Below are positions 29,903-37,473 of a stretch of DNA of 64,000 nucleotides, piece after piece. The first letter of the stretch is position 1. Every line of letters begins with the position of its first letter. Location: contig NZ_RBID01000014.1 in assembly GCF_003633895.1 (NCBI RefSeq), positions 62,001 through 126,000 of the forward strand. Direction: 5' to 3'. The stretch comes from Vogesella indigofera. GTDB lineage: Bacteria; Pseudomonadota; Gammaproteobacteria; Burkholderiales; Chromobacteriaceae. The notes beneath the pieces are model-generated. The model saw only the letters and a list, made by a program, of their open reading frames with translations. It ran no database searches and was not told the DNA's origin. The translations under genes were made by a program, and so were the position numbers.

Positions 29903-30897
29903 ACTGGCAGAGCCGAACTTTCGACACCATCGACATGCACACCGGCGGCGAGCCGGTGCGCATCATCCCCGGCCTGCAGGGCGACATCCACGGCGATGAC
30001 ATCCTGGCCAAGCGCCGCGACATGCGCGAGCGGCTGGACGGCGTGCGCAAATTGCTGATGTTCGAACCGCGCGGCCACTACGACATGTACGGCGCGGTAC
30101 TGGTGCGCCCCAGCCTGCCCGGCGCGGACCTCGCGGTGCTGTTCATCCACAACGAGGGCTACAGCACCATGTGCGGCCACGCGGTGATCGCGCTGGCGCG
30201 CTACGCGGTGGAGCACGGCCTGGTGCCGCGCAGCGCGCCGCTGACCCGGGTCGGCATCGAATGCCCGTGCGGGCTGGTGAGCGCCTGGCTGGCGGAAGAC
30301 GGCAGTGTGCGCTTCGACAGCGTGCCGGCCTTCGCCTTTGTACTCGATCACCCGGTACACGTGCCGGGCATCGGCAACATCAACGTCGACATCGGCTACG
30401 GCGGCGCCTTCTACGCGGTGACCTCTGCGGCCAACCTTGGCGTGTCGCTGGACGGCCGCCTGCGCGACGTGGTGGACGCCGCCAGCGCACTGAGTGAGGC
30501 GGTTCGCCGCAGCATCAGCGTGCGCCACCCGGAGGCCGAGGACCTGGGCTTTCTGTACGGCAGCATCCTTACCGACGGCGTGGAGCGCGCCGGCGACGGC
30601 CCCAGCCGCAACGTGTGCGTGTTCGCCGACGCCGAAGTGGACCGCAGCCCCACCGGCTCCGGCGTCACCACCCGCATGGCGCTACGCCACGCGCGTGGCC
30701 TGGTGGCGGTAGGGGAGGCCTGCCAGTTCGAGAGCCTCACTGGCGCGCGTTTTGGCGCCAGCGTGAACGGTGCGACCAAGCTGCCCGGCCATGACGCGGT
30801 AACCGTCCGCGTCAGCGGCCGCGCCCACTACAGCGGCCGCGCCAGCTGGACGCTGGAGGCGGACGACGAGATCGGGCGGGGGTTTCTGCTGCGCTAG
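29899..30897 (+). CDS. lhpH: trans-3-hydroxy-L-proline dehydratase
   Basis: A 332-residue member of the proline racemase superfamily. Cys92 is retained in MCGHAVIALAR, but the second catalytic Cys is replaced by Thr252 in DRSPTGSGVTTR. The Cys/Thr pair marks trans-3-hydroxy-L-proline dehydratases (like human L3HYPDH) rather than epimerases. The product tautomerises to 1-pyrroline-2-carboxylate, the substrate of the upstream overlapping reductase gene. It ends in CTAG, shared tail to tail with the stop of the next gene. An exact recurrent-word copy encodes AANL at 30426-30438. Confidence 0.88.
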   Translation: MNWQSRTFDTIDMHTGGEPVRIIPGLQGDIHGDDILAKRRDMRERLDGVRKLLMFEPRGHYDMYGAVLVRPSLPGADLAVLFIHNEGYSTMCGHAVIALARYAVEHGLVPRSAPLTRVGIECPCGLVSAWLAEDGSVRFDSVPAFAFVLDHPVHVPGIGNINVDIGYGGAFYAVTSAANLGVSLDGRLRDVVDAASALSEAVRRSISVRHPEAEDLGFLYGSILTDGVERAGDGPSRNVCVFADAEVDRSPTGSGVTTRMALRHARGLVAVGEACQFESLTGARFGASVNGATKLPGHDAVTVRVSGRAHYSGRASWTLEADDEIGRGFLLR

Positions 30898-31115
30898 CGC
30901 CAGCCGCGCTGCCACTGGGCGGCGTCGGCCAGCTCGCGCCACGGCAGGGTGTAGTGGCGGCGGCTGAGCACCGCTTCCAGCGTGATGGTGGTGACGCGCT
31001 GCGCGTCCAGCGGGTCATGCTCGACGGCGACGACCAGGAAATGCTTCTCGCGATCGCGTGGCGCGAGCGCGCTCCACTTGCTGTGCAGCAGTTTTTTCGG
31101 GCTGAGGGCGGTCAT
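30894..31115 (-). CDS. TIGR02450-type (DUF2389) Trp-rich small protein
   Basis: A 73-residue protein starting MTALSPKKLLHSKWSALAPRDREKHFLV and ending LPWRELADAAQWQRGWR. The SPKKLL.SKW, REKHF and W.RGW blocks match the conserved small tryptophan-containing family TIGR02450/DUF2389 from memory; no function is known. The ATG at 31115 was chosen; the longer frame from 31196 adds an unconserved segment. It is convergent with the hydroxyproline dehydratase gene, sharing the CTAG stop bases 30894-30897. Confidence 0.82.
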   Translation of the reverse strand: MTALSPKKLLHSKWSALAPRDREKHFLVVAVEHDPLDAQRVTTITLEAVLSRRHYTLPWRELADAAQWQRGWR

Positions 31116-31189
31116 GGTGCGGTGCCTGGCTGGTGAACGGGCTAGGGCTGTGAGCCGCGGCGGCGGCGGCGGTTCCCGTGTCGTAAAAC

Positions 31190-31224
31190 AAAACACCCCC
31201 GGCCGTGAGGCGCGGGGGTGTTTT
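31190..31224. terminator. Bidirectional intrinsic terminator near suhB
   Basis: The stem AAAACACCCCCG / CGGGGGTGTTTT (31190-31201, 31213-31224) with an 11-nt loop lies downstream of suhB. A DUS-like word (31238-31250) lies between it and the suhB stop. Confidence 0.88.
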
Positions 31225-31256
31225 GTGCTGGCGGCCAGGGTTGGCCGCAGCGGGGA

Positions 31257-32045
31257 TTACTTGACGTGCTTGCCGATGATAGGCAGCAGCTGGCCCAGTA
31301 CTTTTGGCGGTGCGGCCACGATGTCGCCGCTTTCCAGCCAGGTCTGCTCGCCGTGCATGTCGGTGACGATGCCGCCTGCCTCTTGCACGATCAGGCTGCC
31401 GGCGGCGATATCCCACGGCTTGAGGTTGAATTCGAAGAAACCGTCAACGCGGCCGATGGCGACGTTGCACAGGTCCAGCGCGGCGGAGCCTTCGCGGCGG
31501 GCGCCGGCGGTCTTGCCCAGCACGTCCTTCAGGATGGCCAGATGGGTGTCGAGCATGCTCTGGTCCACAACCGGGAAGCCGGTGGAGATCAGGCATTCGT
31601 TCATGTTGATGCGCTTGGAGACGCGGATGCGGCGGTCGTTCATGAACGAGCCGACGCCGCGGCTGGCGGAGTACAGTTCGTTACGGTTCGGGTCGTAGAC
31701 CACGGCTTGCTGGATCTGGCCGCGATGCGCCATCGCGATGGAAATGCAGTATTGCGGGTGGCCGTGCAGGAAGTTGGTGGTACCGTCCAGTGGGTCGATG
31801 ATCCATTCGTATTCGGACTCGCCGATGCCTTTGGCGCCGGACTCTTCTGCTAGAATCGCGTGCTTCGGATAGGCTTCCATGATCACATCAATGATCGCCT
31901 GTTCGGCGGCACGGTCTACGTCGGAAACAAAGTCGTTGTGCTTCTTGTTTTCGACACGAACGGATTCCATGTTCAGCGATGCTCGCTGGATGATGTTGCC
32001 CGCACGGCGTGCTGCTTTGATGGCGATGGTGAGAATTGGATGCAT
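31257..32045 (-). CDS. suhB: Inositol-1-monophosphatase SuhB
   Basis: A 262-residue Mg-dependent phosphatase of the IMPase fold. Metal ligands appear in LAEESGA (Glu near residue 67) and in WIIDPLDGTTNFLHG (about 81-95), with the later KPWDIAAGSLIVQEAGG (Asp near 213). Besides hydrolysing myo-inositol-1-phosphate, SuhB in E. coli acts with Nus factors in rRNA antitermination; that role is not testable here. The start at 32045 (MHPILTIAIKAARRAG) is standard. It is divergent from trmJ, the arrangement seen in many betaproteobacteria. Confidence 0.96.
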   Translation of the reverse strand: MHPILTIAIKAARRAGNIIQRASLNMESVRVENKKHNDFVSDVDRAAEQAIIDVIMEAYPKHAILAEESGAKGIGESEYEWIIDPLDGTTNFLHGHPQYCISIAMAHRGQIQQAVVYDPNRNELYSASRGVGSFMNDRRIRVSKRINMNECLISTGFPVVDQSMLDTHLAILKDVLGKTAGARREGSAALDLCNVAIGRVDGFFEFNLKPWDIAAGSLIVQEAGGIVTDMHGEQTWLESGDIVAAPPKVLGQLLPIIGKHVK

Positions 32046-32130
32046 TGATAGCCTCTGAATGAATCATCTGGGCAGGCGCGCGGGCGAGGTCGCCACGGCG
32101 CGGCTGCCGTATTACTGGTCGATGTTAAGG

Positions 32131-32165
32131 AACAAAAAAACCCCGCGTGGTGCGGAGTTTTTGAA
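32131..32165. terminator. Terminator-like hairpin in the trmJ leader
   Basis: Seven A, then ACCCCGC-GTGGT-GCGGAGT and five T form a 7-bp stem (one G-T wobble) ending 30 bp before the trmJ ATG. It is intrinsic-terminator-like in both directions, although it lies between two divergent genes. Confidence 0.6.
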
Positions 32166-32194
32166 TAAACCGCGATTCTACGCAAAAGTAGCCA

Positions 32195-32968
32195 ATGAAT
32201 AAACCCCAAGTACCTGATTTTTTGAAGAACATTCGCGTCGTGCTGGCGCGTCCCAGCCATCCGGGCAATATCGGCTCGGCGGCGCGGGCGATGAAAACCA
32301 TGGGCCTGACCCGGCTGTATCTGGTCGAGCCGAAGGCGTTCCCGCACGAGGAGGCCAATGTGCTGGCCTCCGGCGCGGTGGACGTGGTGGAAAACGCCAT
32401 CGTGGTGTCCAGCCTGGCCGAGGCGCTGGCCGATGTCAGCGTCGCCTGCGCGCTGACCAGCCGCCGCCGCGAGCTGTCCACCCCGCTGTCGACGCCGCGC
32501 GAGACCGCGCCGGAGCTGATGGCGCGGGCGCGCGACGGCGAGCAGGTGGCGCTGGTGTTCGGCAACGAGACCTTCGGCCTGTCCATCGACGAGGTGGAGC
32601 AGTGCAACCGGCTGGTGACGGTGCCGGGCAATCCGGACTACTTCTCGCTGAATCTGGCAATGGCGGTGCAGGTGATGACCTACGAGCTGTTCAGCCACAG
32701 CGGCGTCAGCGTCGACTACCTGAAGCCGGAAGACCGCAGCGCGACGCTGGGCGAGGTCGACAGCTTCTGCGGCCATCTGGAAGCGGCGATGGCCGACGTC
32801 GGCTATCTGGAGCACCGCAACAGCGAGCGCCTGCTGCGCCGCATGCGCACGCTGTTCCATCGCGCCGCGCTGCAGCGCGAGGAGATCGACATCCTGCGCG
32901 GCTTCTTCAAGCAGGCGCAGCGCTTTGCCGACGGCACGTTGCCGCCGCGCAAGAAAAGCGGCGACTGA
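32195..32968 (+). CDS. trmJ: tRNA (cytidine/uridine-2'-O-)-methyltransferase TrmJ
   Basis: A 257-residue SPOUT-class methyltransferase. Motif 1 is VVLARPSHPGNIGSAARAMKTMGL (about 15-38). The knot region is ALVFGNETFGLSIDEVEQCN and VTVPGNPDYFSLNLAMAVQVMTYEL (about 127-170), both characteristic of TrmJ. It methylates the ribose of nucleotide 32 in several tRNAs. The DUF1853 gene begins 2 bp after its stop. No clear Shine-Dalgarno is seen at the ATG 32195. Confidence 0.95.
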   Translation: MNKPQVPDFLKNIRVVLARPSHPGNIGSAARAMKTMGLTRLYLVEPKAFPHEEANVLASGAVDVVENAIVVSSLAEALADVSVACALTSRRRELSTPLSTPRETAPELMARARDGEQVALVFGNETFGLSIDEVEQCNRLVTVPGNPDYFSLNLAMAVQVMTYELFSHSGVSVDYLKPEDRSATLGEVDSFCGHLEAAMADVGYLEHRNSERLLRRMRTLFHRAALQREEIDILRGFFKQAQRFADGTLPPRKKSGD

Positions 32969-32969
32969 G

Positions 32970-33869
32970 ATGACGGCGGCCACGCTTGCGGCGCTGCACA
33001 CGCCGGCAGTGCGCGACCTGGCCTGGTTGCTGATGTCCGCGTCGCCGTGGCAGGACAGCGCCGACATCGACCCCGCGCGGCTGCTCGGGGCGCAAGGTTG
33101 GCCGCAGCTGCTGGCACTGGATGCGGCGCCGCAGCCCTTGCTGGCCTATCTCGCCGCGCATCCGGTGCGGCGGCTGGGTTTTTACGCCGAGCGGCTGCTG
33201 GCGTTCTGGTTCGGCATCGCGCCGCACATCGAGCTGGTGGCGGCCAACCTGCCGGTGCGCGACGGCGGCAAGACGGTCGGCGAGTTCGACTTCCTGCTGC
33301 GCGTCGACGGTGTGCCGCTGCATCTGGAGGCGGCCAGCAAGTTCTATCTGCAGCTGGATGACGGCGCCTGGGTCGGTGCCAGCCTGCGCGACGCGCTGCT
33401 GCTGAAGGCCGGCAAGACGCGGCAGCAGCTGCAGTTGTCGCGTCACCCGGCGGCCTGCCTGCCGGCGGGGTTTGCCGGCTGCGAGGTGGCGGCGCGCACC
33501 AGCGGCTGGCTGTTCTCGCCGCCGCAGGCAGCGGCGACAAGGTTGGCCGCACCGCTGAATACCGCGGCCAATCGCGGCTGGTGGATCACGTGCGACGACG
33601 ACTGGCCGCAGCAGGCGGCGGACAGTCGCTGGTGCCAGCTGCCGCGCCTGCGCTGGCTGGCGCCGGCCTTGCTCGATCGTGAGGACACGCTGTCGCTGGC
33701 CGAGCTGCAACTGGCCAGCCGGCAGTTTGTTTCGCCGCAGCTGGTGGCGGAGCTGCAAGTGCGCGGCGACGGACGCTGGCAGGAAGTGGCGCGCGGCTTT
33801 GTCGCGCCGTCGGCGTGGCCGCAGCCGGTGCTGCTGGCACCCTTGCTGGCGCGACTGGGGGCGGCATGA
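32970..33869 (+). CDS. DUF1853 family protein
   Basis: A 299-residue cytosolic protein of unknown function. The block RRLGFYAERLLAFWFGIAPHIELVAANLPV...TVGEFDFLLRVDGVPLHLEAASKFYLQL (about 58-130) is the conserved DUF1853 core. Its E-x-D-F-L-L and H-L-E-x-x-x-K-F-Y spacing recalls nuclease-fold (PD-D/ExK-like) signatures, which is my inference only. It follows trmJ by 1 bp and overlaps the flavodoxin gene by 4 bp. Two exact recurrent-word copies lie in frame (33094, encoding GWPQ; 33539, encoding RLAA). Confidence 0.82.
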   Translation: MTAATLAALHTPAVRDLAWLLMSASPWQDSADIDPARLLGAQGWPQLLALDAAPQPLLAYLAAHPVRRLGFYAERLLAFWFGIAPHIELVAANLPVRDGGKTVGEFDFLLRVDGVPLHLEAASKFYLQLDDGAWVGASLRDALLLKAGKTRQQLQLSRHPAACLPAGFAGCEVAARTSGWLFSPPQAAATRLAAPLNTAANRGWWITCDDDWPQQAADSRWCQLPRLRWLAPALLDREDTLSLAELQLASRQFVSPQLVAELQVRGDGRWQEVARGFVAPSAWPQPVLLAPLLARLGAA

Positions 33870-34324
33870 AGACGCTGCTGCTGGTGTACGCCAGCCAGAG
33901 CGGTCACACCCTGCAGCTGGCCGATGCCGCCGCGCGCGGCATCGTCACGCTGGCGGAGGAGGTCAGCCTGCGGCAGCTGCCGGCGCTGCAGGCCGGCATC
34001 GACGACCTGCTGCACGCCGACGCCTTGCTGCTGGCGACGCCGGAAAACTTCGGCTACATGGCCGGCGCGCTGAAGGATTTTTTCGACCGAACCTACTATC
34101 CGGCGCAGGGGAGGGTCGACGGTCTGCCCTACGCGCTGCTGGTGTCGGCCGGCAATGACGGTCGCGGCGCGGTGCAGGCGGTGGAGCGCATCGCGCGCGG
34201 CTATCCGCTGCAGCAGGTGCTGCCGCCGCTGATCGTGCGCGGCGAGGCGACGGCGGCGGATCTGGCGGCGGCGGAGGAGCTGGGCGCCACGCTGGCGGCG
34301 GGGCTGTCGATCGGCATGTACTGA
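33866..34324 (+). CDS. Flavodoxin-like / NAD(P)H-dependent FMN reductase family protein
   Basis: A 152-residue flavodoxin-fold protein. The phosphate-binding loop is VYASQSGHTLQLADAA (about 6-21), and the ring-binding TPENFGYMAGALKDFFDRTYY (about 64-84) is typical of flavodoxin-like oxidoreductases. It probably binds FMN and carries or delivers electrons; the partner is unknown. Start codon overlaps the DUF1853 stop (ATGA), so it is the last gene of the trmJ operon. A copy of the recurrent word with one mismatch follows the stop at once. Confidence 0.85.
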   Translation: MKTLLLVYASQSGHTLQLADAAARGIVTLAEEVSLRQLPALQAGIDDLLHADALLLATPENFGYMAGALKDFFDRTYYPAQGRVDGLPYALLVSAGNDGRGAVQAVERIARGYPLQQVLPPLIVRGEATAADLAAAEELGATLAAGLSIGMY

Positions 34325-34327
34325 GCG

Positions 34328-34343
34328 TTGCGGCCAACCCTGG
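34328..34343 (-). repeat. DUS-like word just after the flavodoxin-like gene
   Basis: GTTGCGGCCAACCCTGG begins four bases after the stop codon. The core GTTGGCCGCA is intact, and the A/T-side flank has one extra C. Confidence 0.75.
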
Positions 34344-34385
34344 TCGTGGCTGCCAACCGTACCACGCCAGGCAGGTAGCAAAGAA

Positions 34386-34408
34386 AAAGCCACCGCAGAG
34401 GTGGCTTT
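34386..34408. terminator. Bidirectional intrinsic terminator between flavodoxin-like gene and mlaA
   Basis: The 9-bp stem AAAGCCACC / GGTGGCTTT with GCAGA loop and A/T flanks on both sides lies between convergent operons. Confidence 0.88.
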
Positions 34409-34428
34409 GTTCGTGGCGGGGCGCCGGC

Positions 34429-35226
34429 TCAGGGCGCGCTGGCGTCCTTTGCCTCCGGGGCGCTGGCATCGTTCGTGTCATTCACCGCCGGGGCGCTGGC
34501 GTCCGGCTCGTCGACCAGGTCGTCGATGTTCAGCTCTTCTTCCTGCTGCCGCTTGCCCTGCGGCAGGCCCAGCTGGTGGGCGCGCATCTGCAGGAAGCCG
34601 TCACGCACGTAGCTGTAGTTGTCCAGCGCGGCGCCGTCGACCATCTCTTCCAGTCCCAGCAGCTTTTCGCGGGTGTTGACCGCATTCAGCACCCGCGCCA
34701 CGGAGGCCTGGGTGTGGGTGTGGAACACGCTGGTGGCCGGCTCCAGCGAGTTGCTGATCAGCATGCCGCTGCCGTCACGCACGGTGGACGGCCCCAGCAG
34801 TGGCAGCACCAGGTAGCTGCTGTCCTGCCAGCCGTAGTGGGCGAAGGTGTCACCCAGCGTCGCCTTGCTGCTTTTCAGTCCCATCGGCGTGGCGATGTCG
34901 ATCAGGCCGAACAGGCCGAAGGTGCTGTTGAACGACACGCGCAGCACGTCGGTGAGCGCCAGTTCCGCCTTGCCCTGCAGGGTGTTGTTGGCGGCGCTGT
35001 ACACGTCGCGCAGGTTGTCGAAGAAGTTGCCGACCCCGGTGCGCAGCGGTTGCGGTGTCACCTGCTGGTAGGCCTGCGCCACCGGTTTCAGCACCGCCTT
35101 GTCCGCGGCGTCGTTGAAGCGGTAAACGGCGCGGTTCAGCGGCTCCAGCGGGTCCTGCGGATGGCTGGGGGTACTGGCACAGGCGGTCAGCAACAGGCAG
35201 CCGCCGACAACAAGCAGACGTTTCAT
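34429..35226 (-). CDS. mlaA: Outer-membrane lipoprotein MlaA (VacJ)
   Basis: A 265-residue lipoprotein. The signal peptide ends in the lipobox LLTAC (Cys15). The MlaA body follows with DPLEPLNRAVYRFNDAADKAVLKPVAQAYQ, the GVGNFFDNL and FGLFGLIDIATPMGL blocks. MlaA extracts mislocalised phospholipids from the outer leaflet with porins and passes them to MlaC. The last 30 residues are low complexity with three DASAP units. It is the final gene of the mlaFEDCBA operon, 2 bp after mlaB. Confidence 0.94.
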   Translation of the reverse strand: MKRLLVVGGCLLLTACASTPSHPQDPLEPLNRAVYRFNDAADKAVLKPVAQAYQQVTPQPLRTGVGNFFDNLRDVYSAANNTLQGKAELALTDVLRVSFNSTFGLFGLIDIATPMGLKSSKATLGDTFAHYGWQDSSYLVLPLLGPSTVRDGSGMLISNSLEPATSVFHTHTQASVARVLNAVNTREKLLGLEEMVDGAALDNYSYVRDGFLQMRAHQLGLPQGKRQQEEELNIDDLVDEPDASAPAVNDTNDASAPEAKDASAP

Positions 35227-35228
35227 GA

Positions 35229-35519
35229 TCAGGTTTCCGGGGGCAGTTCCAGCAGCGGGGTCAGTTCGTAGAGCCGGGCGAGGCCATACAGGCTGGCCGG
35301 GATGTGGCTCAGCTTGATGTTGCGCGCATCCTTGCGCCGGCGCAACGCCAAGAGCAGCGCTAGCGCCGCGGAGTCGCAGTGGCTGACGCCGCCGAAATCC
35401 AGCGTCATGGCGCCGTTGACCAGCATCTTGTCCAGCTGCAGCTGGGTGTCGGCGACGCTGTCCATGGTCAGCGCGCCGTCAAGGCGCACCACGCCGGTCT
35501 GGGTTTCGGTCAGTTTCAT
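35229..35519 (-). CDS. mlaB: STAS-domain protein MlaB
   Basis: A 96-residue STAS protein. The fold's conserved loop appears as DFGGVSHCDSAALALLLALRRR (about 41-62), with the Ser following the Asp-Ser signature. MlaB binds and stabilises the MlaF ATPase in the inner-membrane MlaFEDB complex. Its ATG overlaps the mlaC stop (ATGA). Length and position fit the betaproteobacterial mla operon. Confidence 0.9.
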   Translation of the reverse strand: MKLTETQTGVVRLDGALTMDSVADTQLQLDKMLVNGAMTLDFGGVSHCDSAALALLLALRRRKDARNIKLSHIPASLYGLARLYELTPLLELPPET

Positions 35520-36124
35520 GCCGCCTTGGCGCCGCTGTTCTTGTCCTGCAGCGACTTGATCAGGCCGTCGATGCCGCTCTTGCGCACCTGTTCGCCGAAC
35601 TGGTTGCGGTAGATGGTGACCAGGCTGCCGCCTTCAACGGTGACGTTGAACACCTTCCAGCCCTGTGGCGTCTTGTACAGGGTGTAGTCGACGTTGATCG
35701 GCTTCTTCTCGGCCGAGCCCGGCAGGGTCACTTCCGACTTCACCACCGCCTCGCGGCCTTCGTTGTTGAGCAGCACGTTCGGCTTGATCTCGATCTGCGC
35801 GTTCTTGAAGCGGGTCATGGTGGCGGAGTAGGTGCCGACCAGCAGGGTCTCGAATTCCTTGGCCAGTTGCTGCTTCTGTGCCGGGGTGGCGGCGCGCCAG
35901 TCCTTGCCGACCGCCAGTGCGGTCATGCGCTGGAAGTCGAACTTCGGCGTCACCATGCTGATCAGCTGCTCGCGAACCTTGGCGCTGTTCTTGCCATTGT
36001 CCTTGCTCAGCATTTCCAGCGCCTGGCGCGAGGTGTCACGGACCAGATCCACCGGGGTATCGGCGGCGTGGGCCACGCTGCTCAGACCGAACAGCAGGGC
36101 AAAACAGGCAAACAGCTTTTTCAT
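35516..36124 (-). CDS. mlaC: Periplasmic phospholipid-binding protein MlaC
   Basis: A 202-residue protein with a Sec signal peptide (MKKLFACFALLFGLSSVAHA, cleaved near residue 20). The mature part carries the MlaC/Ttg2D hallmarks: VTPKFDFQRMTALAVGKDWRAATPAQKQQLAKEF and GWKVFNVTVEGGSLVTIYRNQF. It shuttles phospholipids between MlaA and MlaD. The start MKKLF at 36124 was preferred over the TTG/longer form at 36151 because it gives a clean signal peptide. Overlaps mlaB. Confidence 0.94.
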   Translation of the reverse strand: MKKLFACFALLFGLSSVAHAADTPVDLVRDTSRQALEMLSKDNGKNSAKVREQLISMVTPKFDFQRMTALAVGKDWRAATPAQKQQLAKEFETLLVGTYSATMTRFKNAQIEIKPNVLLNNEGREAVVKSEVTLPGSAEKKPINVDYTLYKTPQGWKVFNVTVEGGSLVTIYRNQFGEQVRKSGIDGLIKSLQDKNSGAKAA

Positions 36125-36168
36125 GATGGTTTTCCGTATCTCGGGTAACAAGGGCTTGGATGGTTTTT

Positions 36169-36672
36169 TCAGGGTGCAGTTTCCGCAGCGGCGGCATCGG
36201 CCGCTGCGGCTTTGTTGTTGCCTTCGGCAAAACTGGTCATGAACTTGCCGATCAGCTGTTCCAGCACCAGTGCCGACGAGGTCAGCTGCAGGCGGTCGCC
36301 GGGCTTCAGGTTTTCTTCCTCGCCGCCCTGCACCAGGCCGACGTACTGTTCGCCGAGCAGGCCGGCGGTGAGGATTTCGGCGCTGGTGTCACGGCTGAAA
36401 TGGTACTGGCCGTCCAGCGTCAGCGTGGCGCGGGCGACGTAGCGCTGGGTGTCCAGCTCGATATTGCTGACGCGGCCGACCACCACGCCGGACGATTTCA
36501 CCGGCGCCTTCACTTTCAGGCCGCCGATATTGTCGAATTCGGCGATCAGGGTGTAGCTGTTGTTGTTGCTTTGCGGTGTCAGGTTGGCCACTTTCAGCGC
36601 CAGGAAGGTCACCGAGGCGAGACCGATGGCGACGAAGATGCCGACCCACAAATCAATGATGGAACGTTTCAT
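36169..36672 (-). CDS. mlaD: Phospholipid transport protein MlaD (MCE domain)
   Basis: A 167-residue protein with one N-terminal membrane anchor (about 8-27) and a single MCE domain (SYTLIAEFDNIGGLKVKAPVKSSGVVVGRVSNIELD, about 40-115). It forms the periplasmic hexameric ring of MlaFEDB through which lipids pass. The C-terminal tail is Ala-rich (AAAADAAAAETAP). It lies between mlaE and mlaC in the same operon. Confidence 0.94.
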   Translation of the reverse strand: MKRSIIDLWVGIFVAIGLASVTFLALKVANLTPQSNNNSYTLIAEFDNIGGLKVKAPVKSSGVVVGRVSNIELDTQRYVARATLTLDGQYHFSRDTSAEILTAGLLGEQYVGLVQGGEEENLKPGDRLQLTSSALVLEQLIGKFMTSFAEGNNKAAAADAAAAETAP

Positions 36673-36684
36673 GATGGCGAATTC

Positions 36685-37473
36685 CTAAAACATGAAGGCG
36701 GTCAGGACAAAGTCCAGCGCCAGGATAACCAGGGCCGAGGTCACCACGGTACGGGTGGTGGCAGAAGAGACGCCCGCGGCAGTGGGCGTGGCGTCAAAGC
36801 CTTCGAACACCGCGATCAGCGTCACCGCGATGCCGAAGAACAGGCTCTTGATCAGGCCGTTGATCACGTCGAAGTGCAGGTCGACGTTGTTCTGCATCTG
36901 CGACCAGAAGGTGCCTTCGTCCAGGCCTATCATCACCACGCCGACCAGATAGCCGCCGAAGATGCCCATCACGTTGAACAGCGCGGCGAGAATCGGCATC
37001 GAGATCACGCCGGCCCAGAAGCGCGGCGCCACCACGCGGGCGATCGGATCGACCGCCATCACGCTCATCGCCTCCAGTTGTTCGGTGGCCTTCATCAGGC
37101 CGATCTCGGCGGTCATCGCGCTGCCGGAGCGGCTGGCGAACAGCAGCGCGGCCAGCACCGGGCCCAGTTCGCGCAGCAGCGACAGCGCCACCAGCGCGCC
37201 CAGCGCGTCGGCGGAGCCGAAGCGCGATAGCGTGTTGTAGCCCTGCAGTCCCAGCACCATGCCGACGAACAGGCCGGACACCACGATGATGATCAGCGAC
37301 AGCACGCCGGCGAAGTACACCTCGCGGATGGTGAGCTGGAAGCGCAACAGGCTTTGCCCGGAGTGGGCGATGATGGCCAGCAGGAAGCGGCTCATCACGC
37401 CCAGCTTCCAGACGGCATTGATGGTGCTGTGGCCGAGGTGGCGCAGCGGTGCGAGCAGATTGTCCAGCATCAT
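36685..37473 (-). CDS. mlaE: Phospholipid ABC transporter permease MlaE
   Basis: A 262-residue inner-membrane permease of the MlaE/YrbE family with about six hydrophobic segments. LLRELGPVLAALLFASRSGSAMTAEIGLMKATEQLEAMSVMAVDPIARVVAPR (about 110-165) is the conserved family block that couples to MlaF. Its ATG at 37473 overlaps the mlaF stop (ATGATGA arrangement); the next ATG (37470) is a possible alternative. The reading frame stays open far upstream over mlaF, but that part is antisense-like noise in another frame of mlaF. Confidence 0.93.
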   Translation of the reverse strand: MMLDNLLAPLRHLGHSTINAVWKLGVMSRFLLAIIAHSGQSLLRFQLTIREVYFAGVLSLIIIVVSGLFVGMVLGLQGYNTLSRFGSADALGALVALSLLRELGPVLAALLFASRSGSAMTAEIGLMKATEQLEAMSVMAVDPIARVVAPRFWAGVISMPILAALFNVMGIFGGYLVGVVMIGLDEGTFWSQMQNNVDLHFDVINGLIKSLFFGIAVTLIAVFEGFDATPTAAGVSSATTRTVVTSALVILALDFVLTAFMF

